Origin: Rhodobacterales bacterium
Lineage (GTDB): Bacteria; Pseudomonadota; Alphaproteobacteria; Rhodobacterales; Rhodobacteraceae
DNA: 5,471 nt
Direction of reading: 5' to 3'
Assembly: GCA_013298485.1 (NCBI GenBank)
Contig: JAAFHS010000211.1
Span: forward strand, 1-5,471
Part shown: piece after piece, positions 1-5,471 of the stretch
Position numbering within the stretch: position 1 is the stretch's first letter
Layout: every line of letters begins with the position of its first letter
Position numbers and translations under genes: made by a program
The notes under the pieces: generated by a model
The model's database searches: none
Told to the model about the DNA's origin: nothing
The model's input: only the letters and a program-made list of their open reading frames with translations

Positions 1-74
1 AGGCGCAGGGGGCCTTGCGGTTCTATGCGGGGCGATGGCGCGGGCGCGGGGCGGGGTTGATTGAATATAAATGA
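1..74 (+). CDS. 3' end of an upstream gene, product unknown (partial)
   Basis: The reading frame whose codons start at position 3 is open from the left edge to a TGA at 72-74 and reads AQGALRFYAGRWRGRGAGLI followed by EYK. The mix of aromatic and basic residues with small ones looks like a genuine protein tail; the other two plus frames give Gly/Arg-rich runs that stop at 60 and 63. The stop lies 2 nt before an inverted repeat, with the convergent glycosyltransferase ending just beyond it, which is the layout expected of two real converging genes. By context it could be another polysaccharide gene, since basic aromatic tails of this kind occur in family 2 glycosyltransferases, but 23 residues are too few to name it. 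The 5' part lies outside the window. Confidence 0.4.
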   Translation, partial: AQGALRFYAGRWRGRGAGLIEYK

Positions 75-76
75 GC

Positions 77-95
77 GATGGGCAGATTGCCCATC
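77..95. repeat. Inverted repeat between convergent genes; REP-like element or bidirectional terminator
   Basis: GATGGGCA (77-84), a 3-nt GAT loop and TGCCCATC (88-95) form a perfect 8-bp stem. It starts 2 nt after the stop of the left gene and ends 1 nt before the stop codon of the minus-strand glycosyltransferase, so it fills nearly the whole gap between convergent genes. No T run follows on either strand, so it is not a textbook intrinsic terminator. Read on the minus strand with its flank (GGGTAGGATGGGCAATCTGC, then CCATC), it resembles a short palindromic GTAGGGTGGGC...GCCCACC type of intergenic repeat that I recall from many proteobacterial genomes. The palindrome is seen directly; the repeat-family match is from memory. 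Confidence 0.6.
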
Positions 96-857
96 CTACC
101 CGCCACCAGACCGCCTGAGGCGAAGGGCGGCCATGATCTGCGCGGGCAGGATCGCGGCACAGGCGGCATAGCGCGGGATCATGCGGCGCGGGCTGGACAG
201 GGCGCGCCACAGCCATTCCATGGCGATGGCGCGCACCAAAGCGGGGGCGCGGGTCTGCGATCCGGCCAGAAAATCAAGGCCCGCGCCGATACTTGCAAAG
301 CCGACATCGGGGGCGAGTGCGCGGCCAAGGGCAGCAAGATGTTCCTGCTTGGGCGCGCCAAGCGCGATGAAGCACAGACCGATGCCATCCGCCTGCAGGC
401 GCGCCAGGATATCGCGGGCAAGGGGGCCTGTCGGATCAAACCCGTAGGGCGGGGCGATGCGAAGCGGTATCCGCAGGCCCGGCACTAGCGCCTGCAACCG
501 CGATGCCGCAGCGGCGAGCGATGCGTCGGATGATCCGAGCAGTGCGACGCTCGCCCCGGCATGTGCGGCCAGTTGTGCAAGCGGCAGCACCATGTCGGAC
601 CCCGGCACCAGAGTCACGGGGCGGCGGGCAAGGCGCGACAGCCAGACAATCGGGTTGCCATCCGCCACGACCATCGTCTGCGCGGCATAAGCCGCCTGAA
701 ATGCGGTGGAGGCCCGCAGTTTCACCAGATGGTCGAGGTTGATCGTGGCCAGCGCAAAGCCCGCCTTCGCCCGCAAGGCCCGGTCGACGGCCGCCGCCAA
801 CGCCGCGCGGTCAGGCAGATTGACGGTGATCGTGGCGGTCGCAAAGCTGAACTGCAT
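96..857 (-). CDS. WecG/TagA/CpsF family glycosyltransferase (GT26)
   Basis: This 253-residue protein has the length and motif order of the GT26 family, which moves a sugar (ManNAcA in WecG, ManNAc in TagA) from a UDP donor to an undecaprenyl-linked acceptor at the cytoplasmic membrane face. Visible motifs are TINLDHL at 38-44, VVADGNPIVW at 63-72, LLGSSDASL around 107-114, ALGAPKQE at 165-172, GAGLDFLAG at 191-199 and EWLWR at 214-218 followed by a basic RRMIPRY segment. T38 and D66 line up with the Thr and Asp that structural work on TagA singled out as important for catalysis. The basic C-terminal end fits the membrane-targeting tail of the family. I chose the ATG at 855-857 because family proteins begin shortly before the FxxATITVN strand; the same frame stays open to 1016, and an ATG at 896 would add 13 unlike residues. 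The Shine-Dalgarno is weak (AGGA, 12 nt upstream). It is divergent from the polysaccharide genes to its right. The exact sugar cannot be told. Confidence 0.93.
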   Translation of the reverse strand: MQFSFATATITVNLPDRAALAAAVDRALRAKAGFALATINLDHLVKLRASTAFQAAYAAQTMVVADGNPIVWLSRLARRPVTLVPGSDMVLPLAQLAAHAGASVALLGSSDASLAAAASRLQALVPGLRIPLRIAPPYGFDPTGPLARDILARLQADGIGLCFIALGAPKQEHLAALGRALAPDVGFASIGAGLDFLAGSQTRAPALVRAIAMEWLWRALSSPRRMIPRYAACAAILPAQIMAALRLRRSGGG

Positions 858-879
858 GGTCTTTTGGCATCCTGTCTTT

Positions 880-917
880 GGCAGGCCTTCTAGCATTGCT
901 GATCGCGCTTGCCTGCC
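880..917. promoter_or_regulatory. Nested inverted repeats in the divergent intergenic region
   Basis: GGCAGGC at 880-886 and GCCTGCC at 911-917 are perfect 7-bp inverted copies 24 nt apart. Between them lies a smaller symmetric element, AGCATTGCT at 892-900 (4-bp arms around one T). The stretch is about 25 bp upstream of the minus-strand glycosyltransferase start. It could be an operator for a dimeric regulator or a 5'-leader hairpin of that gene; at this GC content a 7-bp pair may also be chance. Confidence 0.25.
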
Positions 918-992
918 CCTGCTGCAGCGAATACCGATCAACAGCGCGTTTCCGGACCGCCCGCTGTCTGGTATACCGCACCGCCCTTGCCC

Positions 993-998
993 TATAAT
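993..998 (+). promoter_or_regulatory. Possible sigma70-type -10 box for the ligase/polymerase gene
   Basis: A perfect TATAAT stands out in otherwise GC-rich sequence, 55 nt before the TTG start at 1053. A transcript beginning near 1005 would have a leader of roughly 48 nt carrying the AAGG ribosome-binding site, a consistent arrangement. No good -35 box is found 16-19 bp upstream: that region is GGTATA-like, with an 8-bp palindrome GGTATACC at 970-977 that could instead bind an activator or repressor. There is no TGn extended -10. The call therefore rests on the hexamer and its position alone. Confidence 0.35.
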
Positions 999-1039
999 CG
1001 CCCCAGACCCGTGCAATGCCTGCGCGTCCGAAGCCCCCG

Positions 1040-1055
1040 AAGGTGCCCCGCCTTG
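1040..1055 (+). promoter_or_regulatory. Ribosome binding site deciding a TTG start
   Basis: AAGG at 1040-1043 (within GAAGGTG) lies 9 nt before TTG at 1053-1055. This fixes the start of the membrane protein, because the first in-frame ATG at 909 would add 48 residues rich in Pro and Arg that look non-coding, and the next in-frame ATG (residue 11) would cut into the first membrane helix. Confidence 0.6.
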
Positions 1056-2471
1056 GCCGATCCGAATGCCTTTGCCTACCTGATGCTCGGCCTGTGGCCG
1101 CTGGTGGCCTATGGGCTCTTTACCCGGCTGGACCCGGCACGCGCACTGATCTGGACGCTGCTGGCGGGCTATCTGGTGCTGCCGCCGGTGGCGTCATTCA
1201 ACCTGCCGGTGGTGCCCGATCTGGACAAGTATTCGATCCCGTCGCTGGCCGCGCTGGCCCTTGCAGTGGTCCTGCTGAAGGACCGTATCCCGGTGCTGCC
1301 TGACAACTGGATGGGGCGGGGGTTTCTGGTGATGTTCGTGGTCAGCCCCTTTGCCACCGTGCTGACGAACCCCGATCCGGTTCCGATTGTGGCGGGCGAT
1401 CTGCCGGGCCTGCGTATCTACGATTCGGTCGCTGCCGTGACCAATCAGGCGATTGCGCTGCTGCCGTTCTTTCTGGCGCGGCGGTATCTGGCCACGCCTG
1501 CGGCCATGCGCGCGCTGATGCTGGCGCTGATTGCGGCCGGGCTGGCCTATTCGCTGCCGATGCTGCTGGAATCGCGGCTGTCGCCGCAGATCAACGTCTG
1601 GGTCTACGGCTTTTTCCAGCATGATTTCTTTCAGACCATCCGCTTTGGCGGCTATCGCCCGGTGGTGTTTCTGCCGCATGGCCTGTGGGTCGCGTTCTTT
1701 GCGCTGATGTGCGTGATTGCCGCATTGGTCGTGCTGCGCGAAGGGCCTGCGCCTGCGCGCCCGCGCCAGCTGGTGGTGGCGCTGTATCTGCTGGCGGTGC
1801 TGGTGATCTGCAAAAGTGCAGGCGCGCTGGTTTACGCCCTCGCACTTGCGCCCCTGCTGCTGCTGGCGGGGCGGCGGGCGCAGGTGATGTTGGCGGCGGG
1901 GCTGGCGGTGGTGGTGATGATCTATCCGATGCTGCGCGAGGCGGGGCTGATCCCGGTGGATGATCTTGTCAGCTATGCACAAGGGATCAGCGCAGACCGG
2001 GCGCATTCGCTGCAGTTCCGGTTCGATAATGAAGATGCGCTACTTGCGCGCGCGCAGGAGCGGCCCTGGTTCGGCTGGGGCGGCTATGGGCGCAATCTGA
2101 TCCTTGATCCGGTCACGGGGCAGGCCTGGACGATTGCGGACGGGGCCTGGATCATCGCCTTGGGCATCTATGGCTGGATGGGGTATATCGTGCAGTACGG
2201 GTTGCTGTCGCTGCCCCTGATCCTGCTGGCGCGCGAGGCGCTGGTGCAGCATGGCGCGCGCCTGTCGCCCTATGCTTGCGGGCTGGCCCTGATATTGGCG
2301 GTGAACATGGTGGATATGCTGCCCAATGCGACGCTGATCCCGCTGACATGGCTGATGGCGGGGGCGCTCTGGGGCTATGCCGAGGCTTTGGCGCGGGCGC
2401 GGCGGGGGGCGAAAGCGGCGCTCTGGCGCGGGGGGCTGCATGCAGGCCCCCCGTCACGGACGGTGATCTGA
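1053..2471 (+). CDS. O-antigen ligase/polymerase-like polytopic membrane protein
   Basis: From the TTG start the protein has 472 residues and about 12 hydrophobic segments (near 8-24, 30-48, 63-76, 88-106, 132-145, 152-170, 205-227, 238-256, 258-272, 277-291, two between 363 and 395, 407-423 and 428-442). The long polar stretch between the last groups (about 292-362) matches the large periplasmic loop of the Wzy/WaaL/ExoQ fold. It holds RFDNEDALLARAQERPWFGW followed by GGYGRN, the 'R..lw..al......GwG.g' signature of O-antigen ligase-like proteins. The segment YGFFQHDFFQTIRFGGYRP at 185-203 followed by VVFLPHGLWVAFF, and SAGALVYAL at 255-263, are also typical. Such proteins polymerise repeat units or attach a glycan to a lipid or protein carrier in the periplasm. 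Polymerase and ligase cannot be separated by sequence alone. The stop is 3 nt from the next gene, so the two are probably co-transcribed. The last ~25 residues are polar and follow a strong RNA hairpin sequence. Confidence 0.88.
   Translation: MADPNAFAYLMLGLWPLVAYGLFTRLDPARALIWTLLAGYLVLPPVASFNLPVVPDLDKYSIPSLAALALAVVLLKDRIPVLPDNWMGRGFLVMFVVSPFATVLTNPDPVPIVAGDLPGLRIYDSVAAVTNQAIALLPFFLARRYLATPAAMRALMLALIAAGLAYSLPMLLESRLSPQINVWVYGFFQHDFFQTIRFGGYRPVVFLPHGLWVAFFALMCVIAALVVLREGPAPARPRQLVVALYLLAVLVICKSAGALVYALALAPLLLLAGRRAQVMLAAGLAVVVMIYPMLREAGLIPVDDLVSYAQGISADRAHSLQFRFDNEDALLARAQERPWFGWGGYGRNLILDPVTGQAWTIADGAWIIALGIYGWMGYIVQYGLLSLPLILLAREALVQHGARLSPYACGLALILAVNMVDMLPNATLIPLTWLMAGALWGYAEALARARRGAKAALWRGGLHAGPPSRTVI
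2429..2453 (+). other. Very stable GC hairpin at the end of the ligase gene
   Basis: CGGGGGGC at 2429-2436 and GCCCCCCG at 2446-2453 form a perfect, all-G/C 8-bp stem around a 9-nt loop TGCATGCAG that is itself partly symmetric. It ends 15 nt before the TGA of the membrane protein and 21 nt before the ATG of the following glycosyltransferase. No T run follows, so it is unlikely to be a simple terminator. It may slow ribosomes, stabilise the upstream mRNA segment against 3' decay or tune translational coupling to the next gene. The pairing is seen directly; the function is inferred. Confidence 0.4.
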
Positions 2472-2474
2472 GCG

Positions 2475-3461
2475 ATGGTGACACGGGTTGATCTGGGGCT
2501 GTTCGTCCGCAATGACGCGGGCCGCATCGTGGCCATGATGCAGGCGCTGCGGGATCAGGCGATCGGGGCGGGGATCGATCTGCAGGTGCATGTGCTGGCC
2601 TATGGCTGTGATGATGACACGGTGGCGCGGGCGCAATGGGCGGCGCCCGAGGGGTTCCGGGTGCATGATCTGACGGCGGCAGGCAAGTCGCAGACATGGA
2701 ACCGTTTCGTGCATGATCTGTCGCGGCGCAATGCGGATATCCTGATCTTCTGCGATGCGGGCATCGGCTTTCCGGCGGCGGATTGCCTGTCGCGGCTGAT
2801 CCATGGATTGCGGGCGCATCCCGATCTGCATCTGCGCGAAAGTCAGCCCGTCAGGGAAGCGGCGCAGGGTCTGTTCCTGCGGCTGACCGATGCGTCGAAA
2901 GGCGGGCCGGATGCGTGGCAGACAGCAGCCTGCGGGCAGCTTTATGCGATGCCCGCAGTTGCGGCGCGGCGCAATATCCTGCCCATCGGGCTGCCGCTGG
3001 TGGAGGGGTTTTTGCGGGCCATGGTGGTCACAGACCGCTTTACCGCGGCTGAGGACCCATTGGTGATCGACCGACCGGCGGACCTTTTTCACCTCTGCCC
3101 GCCCGCGGGGGGCATGGCTGATGCGGTGCGCAGCCAGACCCGTCTGGTCGTTGGATCGGCGGTGAACGCGGCCGTCTTCCGCCATCTTGCGGCGGAAGGC
3201 GAGGTGCAGCTGGCGCGCGGCCTGTCGCGTGCCGCGGCGGATGAGACCTGGCTGCATGATGTGCTGCGCCGGCGTCTGCCGCGCCTGCCCTATCTTTATG
3301 TGCCGCTGCGGTTCCTGTTCCAGCGGCTGACCTATGCGCCGCGCCGTCTGCTGCACCCCAAACGGCTGGGGCTGGCGCTGTTCGGCTTTGGCTTTGACGC
3401 GATTGTGTATCTGAACGCGCAAATCCGCATGGCGCGCGGCACGGGTGCGGGGCATTGGTAG
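2475..3461 (+). CDS. Family 2-type glycosyltransferase with degenerate motifs
   Basis: The 328-residue product begins with a GT-A-like strand (VDLGLFVRNDAGRIVAMMQA, 5-24), then VHVLAYGCDDDTV at 38-50, GKSQTWNRFVHDLSRRNADI at 70-89 and LIFCDAGIGFP at 90-100. These match the nucleotide-binding half of family 2 glycosyltransferases (start, 'D..D.T', 'K..a.N', then the DxD strand). GQLYAMP at 154-160 and LPLVEGFLRAMVVTDRF at 173-189 match the acceptor-side 'G.lYa' and 'EDg.l' regions. The DxD motif reads DAG (94-96) and the expected ED pair is E177-G178, so both acidic sites are reduced. No clear transmembrane helix is seen, though the C-terminal 270-315 region is hydrophobic and basic, suggesting peripheral membrane attachment. 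The ATG lies 3 nt after the upstream stop with GGTGA 8 nt before it, so coupled translation is likely. Role: probably adds a sugar to a lipid-linked glycan in the cytoplasm; substrate unknown. Confidence 0.78.
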   Translation: MVTRVDLGLFVRNDAGRIVAMMQALRDQAIGAGIDLQVHVLAYGCDDDTVARAQWAAPEGFRVHDLTAAGKSQTWNRFVHDLSRRNADILIFCDAGIGFPAADCLSRLIHGLRAHPDLHLRESQPVREAAQGLFLRLTDASKGGPDAWQTAACGQLYAMPAVAARRNILPIGLPLVEGFLRAMVVTDRFTAAEDPLVIDRPADLFHLCPPAGGMADAVRSQTRLVVGSAVNAAVFRHLAAEGEVQLARGLSRAAADETWLHDVLRRRLPRLPYLYVPLRFLFQRLTYAPRRLLHPKRLGLALFGFGFDAIVYLNAQIRMARGTGAGHW

Positions 3462-3496
3462 GTGGTTTGCCTTGATCGGCAGGGGTTTATGGCGGG

Positions 3497-3652
3497 ATGA
3501 TGGCGGAAATGTGGCATTGGTTCCGGGCGCGCGACGATGCCGCAGCCGCCGCCCTTGGGCTGTGCAGCATTGTCGAATTGCTTTACCTTACGCCAGATTG
3601 CGGCATTCGCGCAGGATGCGGCCGAGGTGAGATTTGCCGCGATGGCACGTGA
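3497..3652 (+). CDS. Doubtful small ORF between glycosyltransferase and PKS
   Basis: A 51-residue frame starts with ATG ATG (3497 and 3500) and ends at TGA 3650-3652. It begins MMAEMWHWFRARDDAAAAAL, then GLCSIVELLYLT, with a plausible AGGGG at about 3481-3485. The first 32 residues have the codon bias of a real gene; after the 'LYLT' point the frame becomes Cys/Gly-rich and less protein-like, while the PKS frame (open from 3501) begins to look coding (LRQIAAFAQDAAEVRFAAMA). It may be a small peptide gene whose end overlaps the PKS start, the remnant of a longer gene, or the true N-terminus of the PKS broken by a +1 shift or a sequencing indel. I recognise no family. Confidence 0.22.
   Translation: MMAEMWHWFRARDDAAAAALGLCSIVELLYLTPDCGIRAGCGRGEICRDGT
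3624..3631 (+). promoter_or_regulatory. Candidate ribosome binding site for the PKS
   Basis: GAGGTGAG at 3624-3631 is the best anti-Shine-Dalgarno match in the gap and lies 10 nt before the ATG at 3642. Its GAGG core is rather far (14 nt) from that ATG. The later ATG at 3669 has only AGTGAG directly touching it, which is too close to serve. An in-frame GTG at 3627 overlaps the site and could itself be a start served by AGGA at 3613-3616. Confidence 0.4.
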
Positions 3653-5471
3653 CGAACCTGCAAGTGAGATGATCCGCGACACTGACATTGCGATTGTCGG
3701 GATGGCTGCGCATTTGCCGGGTGCGGCGGACATCGCGACCTATTGGGCCAATCTGCGCGGCGGGATCGAATCGATCCGGGCGCTGACGCAGGCAGAGCTG
3801 CTGGCGGTGGGCGAAAGCCCCGCGCGGATGGCTAAACCCAACTATGTGCCCGCCGCCGCAAGCCTTGATGATTTCGCACATTTCGATGCGGACTTCTTCG
3901 GCTTCTCGCCCAAAGAGGCGGCGATCATGGACCCCCAGCATCGCCAGTTCCTGGAGGTGGCGTGGGAGGCATTGGAAAACGCGGCCCACCCGCCGGAAAA
4001 GTTCGATGGTGCCATCGGCGTCTATGCGGGTTGCGGCATGGGCAGCTATTTCTATTTCAACCTGTGTTCCAACCCCGGCCTCGTGGCCGATACCGGCATG
4101 TTCCTGTTGCGCCATACCGGCAATGACAAGGATTTCCTGTCGACGCGTGTCAGCCATATCTTCGATCTGAAGGGGCCCAGCGTGACTGTGCAGACGGCCT
4201 GCTCCACTTCGCTGGTGGCCGTGCATTATGCGACCCAGGCCCTGCTGAACGGCGAATGCGACATGGCACTGGCGGGCGGGGTGACCATCGAACTGCCCCA
4301 CGCACGCGGCTATCTGTTCACCGAAGGCGAGATCCTGTCGCCCGATGGCCATTGCCATGCCTTTGACGCGCGGGCGCAGGGCACGGTGTTCGGGTCGGGC
4401 GCGGGTTGCGTGGTGCTGCGGCGTCTGGCGGATGCGATTGCCGATGGCGATCATATCTGGGCGGTGATCAAAGGCTCTGCGGTCAACAATGACGGTGCGG
4501 CCAAGGCCGGGTATCTGGCCCCATCGGTAGACGGGCAGGCCGCCTGCATCGCCGAAGCACAGGCGGTGGCAGGCGTCACCGCCGATACCGTGTCTTATGT
4601 CGAATGCCACGGCACGGGCACCTATCTGGGCGACCCGATCGAGGTTGCCGCCCTGACGCAGGCGTTTCGCGAAACGACCGATGCGGTAGGAACCTGCCGC
4701 ATCGGGTCGGTGAAAACCAATATCGGGCATCTGGATACGGCGGCGGGGGTGGCGAGCCTGATCAAGACGAGCCTTGCACTGCATCACCGTGAACTGCCGC
4801 CGTCGCTGGGCTATGACAGCCCGAACCCGTCGATTGATTTTGAAACCTCACCGTTCCGGGTGAACGCGTGCCTGACCCCATGGCAGGCGGGCGGCCCCCG
4901 GCGGGCGGGGGTGAACAGCCTTGGCGTCGGCGGCACCAATGCCCATGTCGTGCTGCAAGAGGCCCCGGTGCGCGCGGCGTCGGGGGCCAGCGACTGGCCG
5001 TTCCAGCCCATCGTCCTGTCGGCCAAATCGCGCGGTGCGCTGGATGCGGCGGCAGGGCGGCTGACAGCCCATCTGCGCGGCACGGATGACCCGCTGGCCG
5101 ATATCGCATGGACCCTGAAAGAGGGCCGCCACGCCTTTGAAAAGCGTCGCGTGCTGGTGGCGGGATCGGCGACTGAGGCGGCAGAGATGCTTGACAGCAA
5201 CGATCCGCGCCGCGTGTTCACCCATGATCATCTGGGTGATGACCCAGACGTCGTCTTCATGTTCCCCGGTGGTGGCGCGCAATATGCGGGCATGGCGCGG
5301 GATCTGTATGAAACCGAACCGGTCTTTGCCGACTGGATGGATCAGGGTCTGGCGATCCTGCAGCCCATGCTCGACTATGACATCCGGGCGCTGTGGCTGC
5401 CTGCCAAGGGCGATGAGGGCGCGGCCAATGCGGCCCTGAAACGTCCGTCCGTGCAACTGCCCTTGATCATG
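3642..5471 (+). CDS. Type I modular polyketide synthase, N-terminal part (KS, linker, start of AT)
   Basis: The frame runs off the right edge after 610 residues. A ketosynthase fills about 14-440: DIAIVGMAAHLPG at 15-27, the TACSTSL nucleophile motif with C187, ECHGTGT with H323 and KTNIGH with H363, closing with GVGGTNAHVVLQEAP near 428-442. The Cys-His spacing of 136 and His-His spacing of 40 are those of active condensing enzymes. A linker follows (about 450-530), then an acyltransferase domain begins at 537 with VVFMFPGGGAQYAGM; the window ends before its GHSxG serine motif, so malonyl versus methylmalonyl choice cannot be read. No loading domain or ACP precedes the KS, so the chain must be handed over from another protein. 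I took the ATG at 3642 for its upstream GAGGTGAG; ATG 3669 and GTG 3627 are alternatives, and 3669 lies nearest the conserved IAIVG strand. The KS sequence recalls those in bacterial hybrid NRPS-PKS and lipid-type PKS systems. It lies downstream of polysaccharide genes on the same strand. Confidence 0.95.
   Translation, partial: MARDEPASEMIRDTDIAIVGMAAHLPGAADIATYWANLRGGIESIRALTQAELLAVGESPARMAKPNYVPAAASLDDFAHFDADFFGFSPKEAAIMDPQHRQFLEVAWEALENAAHPPEKFDGAIGVYAGCGMGSYFYFNLCSNPGLVADTGMFLLRHTGNDKDFLSTRVSHIFDLKGPSVTVQTACSTSLVAVHYATQALLNGECDMALAGGVTIELPHARGYLFTEGEILSPDGHCHAFDARAQGTVFGSGAGCVVLRRLADAIADGDHIWAVIKGSAVNNDGAAKAGYLAPSVDGQAACIAEAQAVAGVTADTVSYVECHGTGTYLGDPIEVAALTQAFRETTDAVGTCRIGSVKTNIGHLDTAAGVASLIKTSLALHHRELPPSLGYDSPNPSIDFETSPFRVNACLTPWQAGGPRRAGVNSLGVGGTNAHVVLQEAPVRAASGASDWPFQPIVLSAKSRGALDAAAGRLTAHLRGTDDPLADIAWTLKEGRHAFEKRRVLVAGSATEAAEMLDSNDPRRVFTHDHLGDDPDVVFMFPGGGAQYAGMARDLYETEPVFADWMDQGLAILQPMLDYDIRALWLPAKGDEGAANAALKRPSVQLPLIM

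Noticed and set aside
36..58. G/C-only low-complexity run near the left edge
   Set aside because: It is explained by Arg/Gly codons at the end of the partial gene; no tandem unit could be defined.
858..1016. N-terminal extension of the GT26 protein up to 1016
   Set aside because: The extra 53 residues precede the normal family start, lack similarity to it, and would cover the divergent promoter region.
909..1052. N-terminal extension of the membrane protein from ATG 909
   Set aside because: The added 48 residues are Pro/Arg-rich with no signal-peptide character, would span the proposed promoter, and a TTG with a ribosome-binding site lies just before the first membrane helix.
1194..2006. 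A 270-codon open frame on the minus strand
   Set aside because: It is antisense to the membrane protein; the product is almost entirely Gln, Arg and His, which mirrors Leu/Ala-rich codons on the other strand.
3173..3201. Inverted repeat CTTCCGCC/GGCGGAAG with a 7-nt loop inside the glycosyltransferase gene
   Set aside because: The stem is good, but it is mid-gene with no T run and the encoded residues are ordinary, so chance pairing in GC-rich coding DNA is the simplest explanation.
2454..3455. A 333-codon open frame on the minus strand
   Set aside because: It is antisense to the glycosyltransferase, with Gln/Arg/His-rich low-complexity content and no motifs.
3588..4787. A 399-codon open frame on the minus strand
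   Set aside because: It lies opposite a PKS with complete KS motifs; its translation is rich in Arg, His and Gln with no recognisable domain, as expected of an antisense shadow in GC-rich DNA.

Overview
The window looks like a chromosomal piece of a high-GC alphaproteobacterium, most probably of the Rhodobacterales. This rests on the strong G/C third-position bias, the very tight gene packing and the general feel of the protein sequences; no marker gene is present, so the assignment is an inference.

Layout. (1) Positions 1-74 hold what is probably the last codons of a plus-strand gene that begins outside the window. (2) Positions 77-95 are a perfect 8-bp inverted repeat sitting exactly between that gene end and the convergent next gene. 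(3) Positions 96-857, minus strand: a WecG/TagA/CpsF-family (GT26) glycosyltransferase with all the family motifs. (4) Positions 858-1052: a divergent intergenic region with nested inverted repeats and a perfect TATAAT hexamer facing right. (5) Positions 1053-2471, plus: a polytopic membrane protein of the O-antigen ligase/polymerase type, best started at a TTG codon. (6) Positions 2475-3461, plus: a family 2-type glycosyltransferase only 3 nt downstream, with a degenerate metal-binding motif. (7) Positions 3462-3641: a short stretch with a doubtful small ORF and several competing starts for the next gene. (8) From about 3642 to the right edge: the start of a modular type I polyketide synthase, with a complete ketosynthase domain (Cys-His-His intact), the KS-AT linker and the first ~70 residues of an acyltransferase domain.

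How it fits together. The first three complete genes are those of a surface or exopolysaccharide locus: a GT26 enzyme that extends a lipid-linked sugar on the cytoplasmic face, a second glycosyltransferase, and a membrane polymerase or ligase that joins finished units at the periplasmic face. The PKS lies directly behind them on the same strand. That order raises, but does not prove, the idea of a lipid- or polyketide-decorated glycan, or a glycosylated polyketide. The alternative is that two unrelated clusters simply abut at 3462-3641. The most interesting points are this glycan/PKS junction, the degenerate DxD and ED motifs of the second glycosyltransferase, the GC hairpin at the ligase/glycosyltransferase junction, and the possible frameshift or small ORF ahead of the PKS. 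No tRNA, rRNA, CRISPR array, transposase or insertion sequence was seen.
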